64,000 nucleotides of DNA from Diplodia intermedia (lineage: Eukaryota; Ascomycota; Dothideomycetes; Botryosphaeriales; Botryosphaeriaceae): NCBI GenBank assembly GCA_021495925.1, contig JAKEKT010000094.1, forward strand, positions 1-64,000. Reading direction: 5' to 3'. Both the position numbers and the translations under genes were made by a program. Within the stretch, counting starts at the first letter, position 1, and the number at the start of each line of letters is the position of its first letter. The notes under the pieces are model-generated. The model was not told the DNA's origin, did no database searches, and saw nothing but the letters and a program-made list of their open reading frames with translations. This document shows, piece by piece, positions 1 through 12,800 of this stretch.

Positions 1-118
1 CCCTAACCCTAACCCTAACCCTAACCCTAACCCTAACCCTAACCCTAACCCTAACCCTAACCCTAACCCTAACCCTAACCCTAACCCTAACCCTAACCCT
101 AACCCTAATAACCCTAAG
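1..118. repeat. Telomere repeat array (CCCTAA)n
   Basis: About 18 head-to-tail CCCTAA units open the window, ending in a slightly degenerate unit near 108-118. The C-rich strand reading inward from position 1 is the expected orientation for a left chromosome end with TTAGGG-type telomeres, as in most filamentous fungi. Everything downstream is therefore subtelomeric. Confidence 0.98.
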
Positions 119-3100
119 GTTTCTCTCTAGAAGACTATTACTTTACGTCTAAAGTCTTAAATAAAAGAAGTTATAAACTATAATTTAAAAAGTAAATATA
201 AGTCTCTTAAAAAGATTTTTTTTTCTTTAGCTACTACTCTTCTTCTAAGCTAAGATCTCTCTTACCCGCTAATTTATAATCTTAACTTTATAGCTAGAGA
301 ATCTAATCTAATACTATTCTTTAAGAAAAGTCTTTAATACTACTAGTTAACTACTAGCGCGCGTATTAAATTCTTAGATATAGCTAAAAGTATAGTAAAT
401 ATAAAAACGTCTAATTTTAAAACTAATCTAATTATTATTATAACGCGTAGATATTTCTACTTAATCGCGATAGCTATATCTTACTAGCCGAGTATTTTAA
501 TTAAAACGTCGAAGTAGATTCTAATAGTAATAACTAGAAGATCGACTATCTAGAAAGAAATAATAGAATTATTAGAGTAGATAAAGAGTTTAACTATTAG
601 TTATATAAGTTCTTTAAAATTATAAATAATCGTAGTTAGCTCGTTAAGAAAAGATCTAATATCGACTAAAAATATAATAATAATATAAAAGAGCGCTAAT
701 AGTAGCGTATAAAAAATTATCTTTAGTCTTTAATATATTATATCTATCTTATTATAGATAGAGATAGCTAGAACGTAATTTTAATAGACGTAAAAGTTTT
801 ATCTAGATTATATTAAGTTAATAGTCTTAAGAGCGTATATCTTTATTTTATATTTAAGAATACTATACGTAACGTATATTATAATAATTAGATTATAAAG
901 AAACTTATTAATTATCTTTTAATAAAGTCTTACTTACGTCTCGTTAAAGATAAACGCTATTATAATATTAATAATAATATTAATATTAATATTAGTATAA
1001 AAGAACTAAAACTTAAATCTTTTATTTATTAAATACTACTTTATTTAATAGTATACTTATATAAAGCTATCGTATAGCTTCTTATTAGAACTAAGATCGA
1101 CGAAGCTTTTATTATAATCGATTAGATTAAAGTTATCTAAAAACTAAAGCGAGTCGCGTAAGATAAGATATTTAATAGATCTAATAAAATTATAAAAGAT
1201 AAGATATATAATTTTTTTCTTTAATCTATAAATAAATAGCTCTATTATTAATATAATACTTAAAAGAAGTATTCTAATCTTATTATAAATTAAACTCTTA
1301 TATCTTAACTTTTAATATATAAATAGAGCTACGTAAAACTCTTAATTAATTATTTTAGTATATATTTAAAGAGTATATACCGCGTTAAAAATAATTAGTA
1401 TTTTATAAAATATTATTCTTTTTATATACTTCTTAATCTTTTTAATAAATAATATATTTTATAACGCTAATATAGGGCTTTTCGCGTATTTATCTAGCTT
1501 AACGCGGTTAAGTAGAGTTTTTATAAACTTATTTAAAATAAATAGACGTAGAATATAAATAATAACTAATAGCTCTAAATAATACTTTATTATAATCTTC
1601 TATATACGCGTCTTTTAGTAATAGCTAAGTAAACTAATAAAGAAAAAGAGCGAACTAGACTACTTATTATATAAAATATTCTAGTAGAGAATAAAGCTTA
1701 TAATTATATTTATAGTTTATTACGTTTTCGTCGACTCTATTATAATAGTACGACTAGCGCTATAACTAATACTAGTTATAACTATAATATTTTTTATAAG
1801 AGCGCTTTATAGGGCGCTAATATTAGTTTATAGTAGTTTATTCTTTATAACGTCTATCTTATTAATAAGATAGAATATACGAAGTAGAAACGCGAAGAAG
1901 TCTATCTATATATTAGTATACTTATATATACTCTCTAAATAAATAGCGTCTAACGACTTATAGTTTTAGTCTAATAACGTAAGACTATTAAATATTTAGT
2001 AAAATATAAATAAAAAGTTATTAAGCTAAAAGAATATTCTTAGTAGCTAAAAGCGTACGTAGCTTATAAGATAAGAATCTATAAATATTTATATTTTACT
2101 ATTATCTTACTTAAAGTTTACTAACTTTATAAGAAATACTATATCGCGATTAATAAATTTTATAAACTAGTTAATATAGTTATACTAAAGATCGATATTC
2201 TCTACTACTAGAACTATAAGAGTTATAGTAATAGTAATATATTATTTATAATAAAGATTAGCGTAGGTCTAGCTAATCGCTATTCTTCGCGCGCTATTAT
2301 CTTATTTTAACTTTATTAAGACGCTATTAATTAAGACGTCTATCTTAAAGTATAGCTTATAAGCGGTATTAAATATAAAGAATATTATAATAAAATACGC
2401 TAATAGAGATAAAAGATTTATTTTAATTACTCTATAAATAAACTAAAGATAGCTCGCTATTATACTTTTAAATAGATATATATATAAGTAGTTATTACTA
2501 AATATATAATAATATTTTAACTTAATTTTAAACTATAGATAAAATCTAAAAGTATAAACGTAATAAATATAAGTATTATTATTATAACTTATTACGTAGT
2601 TCTAAATACGTTTTAAGACTAATAATAGCTTAGATAGAATTTCTAAGCCGTACTAACTCTAAAAATACTAGCGAACGAATTTCTATAGCGCGTTAATTCT
2701 TTACTTATATAACTTATATATAAGTAGCTAGTAATTCTCGTTAAATAGTAGCGAGAAATAATTAATCTTTAATATATTTAACTACGTATCTTTAAGTTTA
2801 TCGTTATTAAATATAAGTAGATAAGTCGTAGAGATAAAAACTACTATTAATTAGACTAAAAAATATAGTAAGCGCTAAAGAAGAAAAAGAATAAAAAAGA
2901 ATAAATTAAAAAAATCTTAATAAAAAAAAAATAAAGAAAAGAAGAGTAGCTTTATATAATATCTCTTTTATAAATAATATTAAAGATAAAATATATTTTA
3001 CTTTATAGAGAAGAAGAAAGAAAGAGAAAAAGATAAAAATAAAGTATATTTTTATTTATAGACTTTATTTTTTATATGTTTAGTACTTATTTTATAGTTA

Positions 3101-6100
3101 GTAGAGTATTAGACGATAAAGAGTTAAGCGTATACTATTAATTAATAGAATTAATATTATATAAGCTATTAATTAATAGAAAGCGCTTTTTTTTAATATA
3201 ATAATACTATTATTTTCTTTATATAAGTAAAAGCTTAAGTATATTAGCTAGTAGATTTCTATTAAGTAAGTAACTTTTACTTAAAAGAGATACTAAAAGA
3301 AGAAAGAAATTAAGTTATTTTAAATCTAAATAATATTATTAGAAAAAAAACTCTTTAACTTTATACTTATATTTATATTTTTAATCGTCGCTATTTTCTA
3401 ATATCTACTATCCCGCGCCGTAATAATAGTAATAATAAAAAGAGAAGAAGAAGTAGTAGTAAGCTATTTAATTAATATTACTATAAAAGTAGCTAGAGCG
3501 ATTTTACTTATATAATATCGCGTTATTAAGTTTAAGAGTTAATAATAACTAGCTATTATTAGATTTAAGATATAGATATTAGTAAAAGATTTATTTAAAG
3601 AGAAAATTTAGAATAAAATAATAGTACGTATTTATAACTATTTAAACTACTTAATTTATAAACTAGTATATTTAGTATAATTTTAAGTAGGTTTAGCTAT
3701 AACTTATATAGATTAACTACTATTATTTTTAAGTTTAAGACTAGTAAAGGTTCGTTTAAATTTAGACGCGATATAATATATTATTTAAGCGTAAACTACT
3801 AAGAGTTAAGAATATTTAAGAATCTATTTTAATAGATAAATATAGTATAGATCGCGTAGTATCTAATATCTTTCGCGAGCTAGTAGAGACTATAGATAAG
3901 AATATCATAATCTAGCGATAAGCTATAATAGATAGTAATAATAACTTATATAACTTATATCTATATAATATACTTAGCGTAAGTTAGCTAAAGATATATC
4001 TAGTTATTAACGTAATAGTAATAGTATAATATAACTTTATACTTATAATTCTCGTTCTTATATATAAGTTCGCTAGGCGATAGATGCTCGCTATAGTCTA
4101 TATTAAAACGAAAGTACGTAGATAGCGCTAAAAAGTTATTAGATTTTAAAATCTTAAATAAGTAGTTCTTTAAAAGATAGTTTATATATTAATAGTAGTA
4201 GTAGACTTTATTATTATCGCGTTTTAATTTATAATTAAGTTCGATAAACTATCTAATAAGCTCGAGTAGACTACTTAGATTAAGTATATTAATAAATATA
4301 GACGGCTTTTTTAAGTTATAAATTAGATAAAATATAACTATAATATTAAATAGCTTAAGAATAAAGTTATACTTTAATAAAAGTACGCGATTCTAAATAT
4401 ATATATTAAGTAGAGTATAGTTCTTATATTAAAACGAACTATAGACTAGACTATAATTAAAGTAGACTTTATAGTAGTAAAAGACGGCGTCTAATATCTT
4501 TATATATAAAGTAAAGCCGTATATAATATACTTAATATAGTAGTTATTTATTTACGTCTTAGTAAGCTTAAGCGTCTTTTTATACTTCTAATTTAATAGT
4601 ACTTTAGTCTATATTTTACTCTTAGTAGTAAAATATACTTTACTACTTAATATCTTTAAGTTATTAAGCTAATAATATATTCTTATACTAGATATTATTA
4701 ACGCGACTAGATAATAGACGTAGAGAAAAGTATAAAGTTATATTATTAGTAATCTCTAAATTCTACGCGGTAAAAAAAAAAGATAAGAAACTAAATAAGT
4801 TAAATTCTAAAAAAATAAAGTAAAAAGAGCGTAAAAGAAGAGAAGAAAAAAAAGAACTAATAATACTAATATATAAAAGAGAAATAATAGATAAATAAAG
4901 CTTATATTTAGAATAGTAGAAATAAGCGAATTTTATTTATTAATAAAAATAGCGGGCGTAGACTAAGAACTAGCGTCTAATTAAAATAATATTTTACGCT
5001 AAAGTTTTTTTTAGTACGACGTATAATTATTTTTAATAGCGATAAATATATAGGTCTTTTTACTACTTATTAGCGTAGAGTTAAGACTAATATAGACGTT
5101 TAAGTAATACTATTAATATATAATAGCTAGAAGCGTATATACGTATCTATAGCTATAGCGTTTAGCTAGAAATAAAAGAGAGTAGAATATAAAATTAATA
5201 GTTAAAAGATTCGCGAGAAAATTAAAAGAATAGTATAAATATTAGAATTTATTAAAATCTATAGATTATTACTAAATAACCGCTTCTATTTCGAAGAACT
5301 ATAGTTAGACGAAGAAGAAGAAAAAGAATTATTACGCGATTAATTAATAAATACTATTATAAGAGTATTATTTCTATAATTATAGCTTAAATATAGTAAT
5401 AATAAGTATTATAATAATAGCGTTCTTTCTTTTTCTCTTTTTCTTTTTTCTCTCTTTAAGCTCTATTAAGCGCGTTTATAATACTTATTATAAAATAAAT
5501 TTAAGTCTATACTAGTTTTACTTTAAATTAGATCTTTCGTAGTATTTAATTAAGCGAGCGAGGCCTATTAATTAATAATATTTATATAAAGACGCGAAGC
5601 GAAGTTTAAAATATTTTAATATTTATTAATACTAATTCTTATTAAGGCTAAGTAGAAGTAATTAATTAATAGCGCGCTAGACTCTAAAGAAGAATACTTT
5701 TAATTAAATATATTATACGATATTAATTCTTATTATTAACTCTTAGTTTTTATTAGAGTAGGCCCTTCTAACTCTCTAAGATTAGTATTAGAGAAAGAAG
5801 TTAAGAATTAAAGCTAAGAATACTATATAAAAAAGTATAATAGCTATAATATATATTTTAATCTCTTTAAAAGCTATTTTAAATTCTTTAAGTAGCGAAA
5901 AGTTATTATTTTTATTTTAATCTATTTTTTTAGCGTCTTACTCTAGTTTTTATATAGTAATTTAGCGTTCTTATTTAAATAGCTATATTATTATATATAG
6001 AAAGTTTAGAAGTACTAGTTATATATAAGTAATATATTTTAGCTAGTTAATAGATACTTACTAAATACTATAATAATAGTAGCTATAACTATAGTTATAC

Positions 6101-7015
6101 TCTTAAGAATAAATAGCTATCGTCTAAAAGAATTAGCTTAAGCGCTAAAAACTAGAGTATACTTAATAATAACTTACTATAATATTAATTTATATACTTT
6201 TATTATTTCTTTTAGTACTTCTATTATAAGTAGACTAGAGAAGACTTCTAATAGTAAGTATTTTTAAAATAAAATAGTAAGTTAAACGCTAAATTCTTTT
6301 CGTATATACTATAAGAAAAGATAAAAGATATAGCTAAACTTAATAGTATTAGAATTAATTAAATTATAGTAGTTAAAGAAATAAATATCTAATAAGTAGC
6401 TTTAAAAATTTCTAGTAGTACGCGATATAATATAAGACTAGTAAAGTTATATACTACTTTAATAGTATCTAAGATAACTCTTTAAAGCTTTATTATAGTT
6501 AAAAGATATAAAGCTAGCTTTCTAATAAATTTAAGAAATAGATTTAATAAAACTATAATAATTAGCTTTAATATCTAAAAGAATTTTATATTACTAGTAC
6601 TTATTTTATATTAAGATATATTTAATAAAGAGAATACTTATTAATATCTAGATAGTTATTATAATAAGCTATATATTAATTAAGATTATCTTATCTAATA
6701 TTAAGAGTTAGTTAAGTTTAAATCGGCCTCTATACTAGCTAATTTAGTAGCTATAATATTATTTTAATTAAAATAGTTCTATACTAGTAAGCTCTTTTTT
6801 ATTATAGATAAAGTAAGTATAGCTTACTAAGATATATATAATAATAACTAATAATAGTATTCTTAAATTAATCTTTTATACTATCTTCTTCTTTATAGTC
6901 TAGATATTATTCTTACTTAGATTTTATAGATAAGCTAGTAGCTTTAAATAGACCTTATCTTTTAGGTTATCGATATAGTATACCTTAGTTATAGAACTAT
7001 TCTTATTCTTAGAAA
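119..7015. repeat. RIP-saturated subtelomeric repeat, no surviving ORFs
   Basis: Very AT-rich DNA in which CA and TG dinucleotides are almost absent on both strands. The only ones I noticed lie near 3077, 3905 and 4084. CG dinucleotides (cgcg, acgt) are still common, and TA is very frequent. This pattern is the signature of repeat-induced point mutation (CpA to TpA), not of CpG deamination. Stops occur in all frames. The size suits one or more inactivated transposons or subtelomeric elements, but saturation erased the motifs I would need to assign a family. The boundary with normal DNA is abrupt: CA and TG return from about 7016-7060. Confidence 0.9.
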
Positions 7016-7555
7016 CATCTATCTCTCTATAAGCGGTACTCTCTTTCTATTACGAAGCCATAATGTATTAGGTAATCGCGGAGAAATAGACGGTGGTGGC
7101 ATAATAGTCAGCTATATTAGAGTTTATACGGCAAAACGAAAGACGGCTCCCTCTTCTACTATGCATTGCTGGGAACACAGAGTTCAGCTTGGTAGGTGAC
7201 GAGTATGTGGGGGTAAGCTGCGGGGAAGTGGACCACTCAATTTGCGGGGTAATGATCGATGCGGAGTAGGCGCCCGGGGAAGTGCGACAGCCGGGTTTGG
7301 AGGAGGAATTAATAGTCGGACGGTCGGAAACTCATTCGAGGCCGAGCAATCAGATTACACCACCGCACCGGCTAAATTCTGGGCTTCGCAATAGCGGAAG
7401 ATGAAATTCCAGGCTGTCAGCCGGTAGTTGGGGACAAATAGAAAGACCTCGATAACAATCTGGCCACGTCACCCCCACCTCTTTCCCAGTCCCACGTCCT
7501 GTGAAGGCTGCGCCGTAACAAACACCGGGAGCTTCCCCACTTCCATTTACTCCGT
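7016..7555. other. Transition from RIP DNA to unique DNA, no gene seen
   Basis: Base composition shifts within about 100 bp from AT-rich, CA/TG-free DNA to mixed unique sequence. No ORF here looks coding. It may hold upstream sequence of the HET-like fragment that follows. Confidence 0.5.
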
Positions 7556-8080
7556 ATGAGCACCACAATGGCATTACAAGCTGACCACACCGTTGTTGCC
7601 CGCGTAGCACAGCTTGAGTTCTGCTGCGACGCAAGCTGCGAATTCCGGGAGCCTGCAGACCAGCTCGTGGCAGATCCGCACCTGGTCGTGCACCTCTACG
7701 AAACGCCCCTCGAGCGCGGCAATGCTACGGCCATCTCCTATGCCTGGGGCGAATTCAACCCCCGGCCCTTTACAATCGGACATGTCGCATCCGACGTCTC
7801 GCGGGTGATTTGTTTTGAGCTGGGCAGCGAATGGGTCGTCGTCGACCTGCTCAACCGTCTCCTCGAGCTCTCGGCGCAGAAGCCCATCTGGAGTCTCAGC
7901 TTGGCCGAGATCAATACGGGTTGGAGATCCAGCTCGTCAAACCCGCGAGGAGGCTGGACCAGGGAAGCAGGCTCGAGAGTACGGACATCAAGTGGATCTA
8001 TCATTGCTTTCGCAAGAATCCGCGATTCTTTCTGGATTCCACAACAATACCATGGCCACGAACACTACCAATCAGTCTGA
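7556..8080 (+). pseudogene. HET-domain-like fragment, probably truncated
   Basis: A 174-codon frame starts at ATG 7556. Its middle carries AISYAWGEFN, which resembles the first conserved block of fungal HET (heterokaryon incompatibility) domains, and about 50 residues on PIW followed by a degraded segment where HET proteins have W-I-D-x-L-C-I. The C-terminal third is Ser/Arg-rich and matches nothing I recognise. HET proteins usually run to 500 residues or more, so this looks like the 5' remnant of such a gene at the edge of the RIP zone. An unrelated short protein or an unrecognised intron remains possible. Confidence 0.4.
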
Positions 8081-8225
8081 GCCTCCCACTACGGCGGTCC
8101 AGCCGAAAGTGTTGATGATGCTTTGGTGGACTTCTCAACGAATGTGGGGGACCCGTCTGTGTCTGGACGATTTGCTTTTCGATAGCCACGCAGCATAACT
8201 CCACTCAGAGACCACGGACACCATA

Positions 8226-9310
8226 TCAACCCAGAACGAAAGCGGTCACAATCCCACTCCCAAACATAGCCGCAACACTGACAAAGCTCGCCCACGAGAA
8301 AGTCACCAGCCCACTAATCCCATGCCCCGACGTGCACCCACCCGCCAACCGCGCACCAAACACCATGACGAACCCGCCCACAAGCGCCGCCACAGCACCC
8401 CCATCCGCCCCGACCGTCTCAAGCGCACCGCCATCAGCAAACCGCCTCACAACAACGGCGGTGCCGCCAAGCATGCCCGCCGCGAACACGACGGACGGCG
8501 TGACGAGCGCGCCTTCACCGGACACGGCTCGCGCGAGGCTCCCGTACGCGGCCGAGACACCGATGCTGTGTCTGGTCAGCAGGACGGTGGCGGCTTGGGC
8601 GAGCCCGATCAAGCAGCCGCCGGCGACGGGGCCGACGAGGCCAGCTGGTGCGGCCGGCGTCGATGGCGCAGATCGGCGGAACGCCTCGGCCGCGGCGATG
8701 GCGAGGAGGCAGAGCAGCTCCCACGCGAGCAGCAGGGCGTTTGTGCCGAGGCGGAGCGAGTCTTGCAGGGTGGTGGCTGGCCGCTCCTCCTGCTTGTTGG
8801 GTGGTGTGGCACGAGAACGGGAGGGACTCCGACGAAACAACACTGCAACCACGCCGTGGTGGTGGTGCACCAGCGCGCCGACGAGGCCGCCGAGGACGAC
8901 GTACGGCCCGGTGCGCAGCCCCGCCGCCGTCTGCACCAGCGCAGTCCCCGGACACGCGCCCGTCGCGGCCATGCCGCAACCCAGCAGCGCGCCGCCGACG
9001 ACGTTGCCGTCGTACGCGAAGCAGCCGAGGGACTGGGGCGGCCGCGGGTTGAGGGGTGCGAAGCCGAGACGGTCCGCGAGGTGCACGGCGAGCCTGTTGT
9101 TGATGCATCAGTGGACGGCGGATGGGGGAGCTGGAAGGATGACGTCGGGACTTACGCGCCGGACGCGCTGGCGGCGAGGAAGGTCTGCAGCATGGTGAAG
9201 TCGGCCAGGTGCATCTGCGCTTTGATGGTGGTGGGCGAGTAGATGCCGGCGGCGGTGAGGGCGGCGCCGAAGAGGGCGCCGGCACTGAATTCGGCGGCGA
9301 GGGCTGGCAT
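8226..9310 (-). CDS. YeeE/YedE-family membrane transporter (sulfur transport domain)
   Basis: Two exons, 9156-9310 and 8226-9093, separated by a 62-bp intron (gtaagt donor, cag acceptor), give a 340-residue protein in phase. The start at 9310 begins MPALAAEFSAGALFGAA. The protein is a chain of Gly/Ala-rich hydrophobic helices with a repeated half-structure. Near the C-terminus GGCTSGHGISGL matches the conserved Cys motif of the YeeE/YedE (DUF395) family, and GCGMAATGACPG is the equivalent motif of the first half. In bacteria these proteins take up thiosulfate; fungal members are presumed to carry sulfur compounds across a membrane, which is inference here. It stands alone, 0.5 kb beyond the 3' end of the reducing PKS, and no functional link is evident. 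Confidence 0.88.
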
Positions 9311-9854
9311 GGTGTTTTGGTGTTGAGTGGGTTTGGGGGCGGCTTGAGCGGCGGTTAGGGTATGTATACTATTGTATCGAGGGGGTTGGGATCGTCTGCT
9401 GTCTCATTTCGGAACGGCGGAAAGCCGGGGGTTCGGATTGGGTAGAGATGGTGGTCGCCGAAACGATGGCTGGTGGCCGAAGGGGACTAGTTTGGTCGCC
9501 GACAACACCTCCCCTTTGTGCGGGAAACCTACTTCTTCGCAACCAGAACCTGGGTACGGAAAAAGAATTCTCGGATCTACGAGCACCGGCGTTTCCACTG
9601 TGTCACGAGTGCCACACTTGAGCCCTACCCCAAACATGAGCAAGAACGTCATCTCGAATAAAGTGCAGCAAAGATCGAAACCTCGTAAATTGATTTAAAA
9701 ACGGTGAGACTGCTAAATAACAGACATCCGAGCAAGACACATAAGACACAGCCAACACACACGCCAAGCACCTAACACCGTCACCGCAGTATGCAACACC
9801 AAGCTCCACAGCAAAAAAAGAACAACAGCCCCTCTCCAGCAGCCACACCCAACC
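9311..9854. other. Intergenic, no gene seen
   Basis: This 0.54-kb stretch lies between the start of the YeeE-like gene and the stop of the reducing PKS. It would hold the transporter promoter and the PKS 3' UTR. The short ORFs here have no recognisable motif. Confidence 0.5.
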
Positions 9855-12800
9855 CTACACCTTCCCACCCCCACCATTAACAACAACAACCTCCACCTTC
9901 TCCCCCACCCTCTCCCTCGCAACCTCCCACGCGACCTCGACCATGGCCACATCGCCCCTGGTCAGCCTCGTGACGGCGACGTTCACGCCCGTCTCCTTGA
10001 CGAGCCAGTTGCGCAGCTCGGCGGCGACGAGGCTGTCGACGCCGTACGCGGCGAGCGGGCGCTGCGGGTCGACCTCGTCGGCGGGCACCATCATGAGGCG
10101 GGCCATGCGGGCGCGGAGGTGGGCCGACACGAGGGCGGCGACGGCCGCTGCCGTGGGCGGGGAGTCGGTGGTGGTGACGCGGGCGAGGCCGGCGCTGAGG
10201 GTCTCGGTGGCGGTCGGGTCGGAGGAGGTGGAGGCGGTGGAGGAGGAGGCGGAGGCGGCGGTGCGGAGGTGTTGGAGGTGTTGCTTGAGCGGGCCGAAGC
10301 GCGCGGGGTGCAGGTGCGGGTCGCTGTCTGTGGCGGTGGCGCTGTGGTTGACGGGCGGCGGGCTGATGATGGTCATGTTGCCGCTGCTGTTAGTGTCGCG
10401 CGCCAGGGCGGCTTCGATGGCGGCCTCGACGGCGCGGAGGGGCGGCGTGCCTTGCAGGCTCGTGCCCAGGCCGAGTGTGACGGAGAGGGCCTTCGTGCTG
10501 CTGCTCCGCTTTGTCGGGAAGGCTGTCGGTCCGCTAGTGTTGCCCGAGGAGAGGCGGATGAAGAAGTCGATGGGAGCGGCGCTTAGTGCGGTTTGCAGAT
10601 CGTAGAATGCAACTGCAGGGTGCTGTGACTTTTGGCTCATGTCGCCGATTATGACGCCCTTGATGGGCTTTTGAACACTTTGGATCGCCTTGTCCAAAGA
10701 GGAGGGCCCGTCGGCAAAGATGGCGGCTGCCTGGATGCCGTGGTCATCTCGGAGGCTATGAGCATGACCTTCGTCGATCGTGTGGCTGGCGGCGCTTTCG
10801 GACAGGATGACGAGGTGCTGGGCACCCCTCGAAACGAGCCATCTTGCCAACTCGCGGCCGGCGCCGGCAGCGAATCCGCCGGCGAGGACATATGTGGCAT
10901 CGTGATGCAGAGTGATGCGTGGAGGCCGTGGCGTGTACTGTGGAATGGGTTAGAAGTGTGCTGCGAAACGCCTTTAAATGCTTCATACCTTGACCTGCTC
11001 GTCCGTCGACATTTCGATGACAGTCTTGCCCATGTGCTCGCCCGTCTGCATGTACCCAAGGACCGTCTCGATTTTCCTGGCCGTGCAAGTCAGCTTTTGT
11101 CTCTACACTCGGTCACGACGTGACATACCCGGCTCCGTAGACCGACAACGGCTTCGCGGTTTTGACGGCGCCGCTGCGCACCAATTCCGAAACGCCGTCC
11201 ATGATGGACTCCAGGGCCTTGCTTTCCTTCCTGACGAGCTCGTACAGGTCGACGCGGAAGTACGACCTGTTCTTGCGCAAAGGCAGCGCGTCCACGCCGT
11301 CCGAGTCCCCTGTTCCGACGACTTGCGTCAGTCCCACCCTAAATCAATTCCGGCCAAGAACCCATGAACACTCACCGATATCCACAAAGCGGCCAAGATC
11401 CGCAAGACACTCGCGCCACGCCACCTCCCTCGCCTCGCCCACCGCCGAACTCAGCACAACATCTACAACACGTCAGCAATCACCGCACGAAAAAAAAAAA
11501 AGAAAGGAAAGGAAAGAGAGCAACTCACCAACACCCCTCCCCCCCGTAACCCTCCCCAGCGCCCTCGCCCACGCCCCCCCTCCCTCCCGACCCGCAAACA
11601 CGTTTTCCTCGGGGATCCCGTACTCCCTCACCAACAACGCCCTCTTCTCCTCCGACCCGACCGACACGTACACCTCCCCCGCGCCCAGCTGCCGCGCCAG
11701 CACGACGGCAGCCTGCCCGACGCCCCCCGCCGCGCCGGCGTGCACGAGGACGCTCTCGCCCTTGCGCAGCCGGGCGACCTGCGCGAGCGCGTGCCAGGCC
11801 GTCGCGTACGGCAGCGCCCACGCGGCGGCGTCGGCGAGGGCGACGCCCGCGGGGAGCGGGACCGCGTGCGAGGCCGGCAGGCGCGCGTGCGTGGCGAGGG
11901 CGCCGGTGGGGCAGAGCGCGGCGACGGGGTCGCCGGGCTGGAGGGAGGTGACGGCGGAGCCGACGCGGGTGACGACGCCGCTGCAGCCGTGGCCGAGGGT
12001 GGTGGTGGTGGTGGTGGTGGTGTTGAAGGTGGCGGCGGCGTCGCGCGCGTTGACGCCGGCGAAGGCGATGCGGAGCTCGATGTGGGTGGGTGGAAGTGGG
12101 CTGGTTGAGGCTTCGTTAGGCTCGAAGGAGATGACGCCGGGGGCTTGGACGGCGAGGTGCAGCGGTTCCGTTGTCTGGGAGAGCTGGATCGTCTCTTGGT
12201 GTTGCCCCCCGTTCGATGTCGACGGTACGGCGTCGTTGGTCAGCGCGAGGCGCGGGATTTGCGCGACGCCGTTGCGGATCGCATACTCGGTTTCCGTTGC
12301 GGGGCTGGGGTTGGAGGCGAGCAGCTCGGTCAGCAGGCGGTGCAGGGTGGGCACGTCGTCGTCGACGGCGGATGTTGTCGGGTCCAGGTCGATGGTGACG
12401 ACCTTTCCTGCGCCGACTGCTACTGGCAAGCTGGAGGGCTGGGAGTTGGGAGAGCTGGCATCCTGCGAGACCCAGCATACGCCCGCTGCGCTGGCGAGCA
12501 GGTCGTGGAGCTTCTTGTCCGCTCGACGCGGGCCGACGAGGCAGACGCAGTAGCAGTCTCGCACAGCAGACGCCGAGGGCACAGTCGACGGGCCCCACGT
12601 CAGGACCGTCACCTTCTCCCCATCGGCGACCAGGCGGGGCAGGAGCGTGGCCGCAAGGCGTTTGGCCTCGGCACTGCCGTCGACCAGCAAGCGCAACTCG
12701 GGCTTGTTGCTGACAGCCGGCCGCTCGTCCTTCCTCGTCGACACGATCAAGGCCGTCGGGCTCCTCCCATCGCGAGCATTCTTGTCGCCGCGGATGTGGA

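Noticed and set aside
3120..3300. Possible LTR in the RIP block
   Set aside because: Repeated TTAATTAATAG motifs suggest a terminal repeat, but I could not find a second matching copy; saturated RIP makes chance matches likely.
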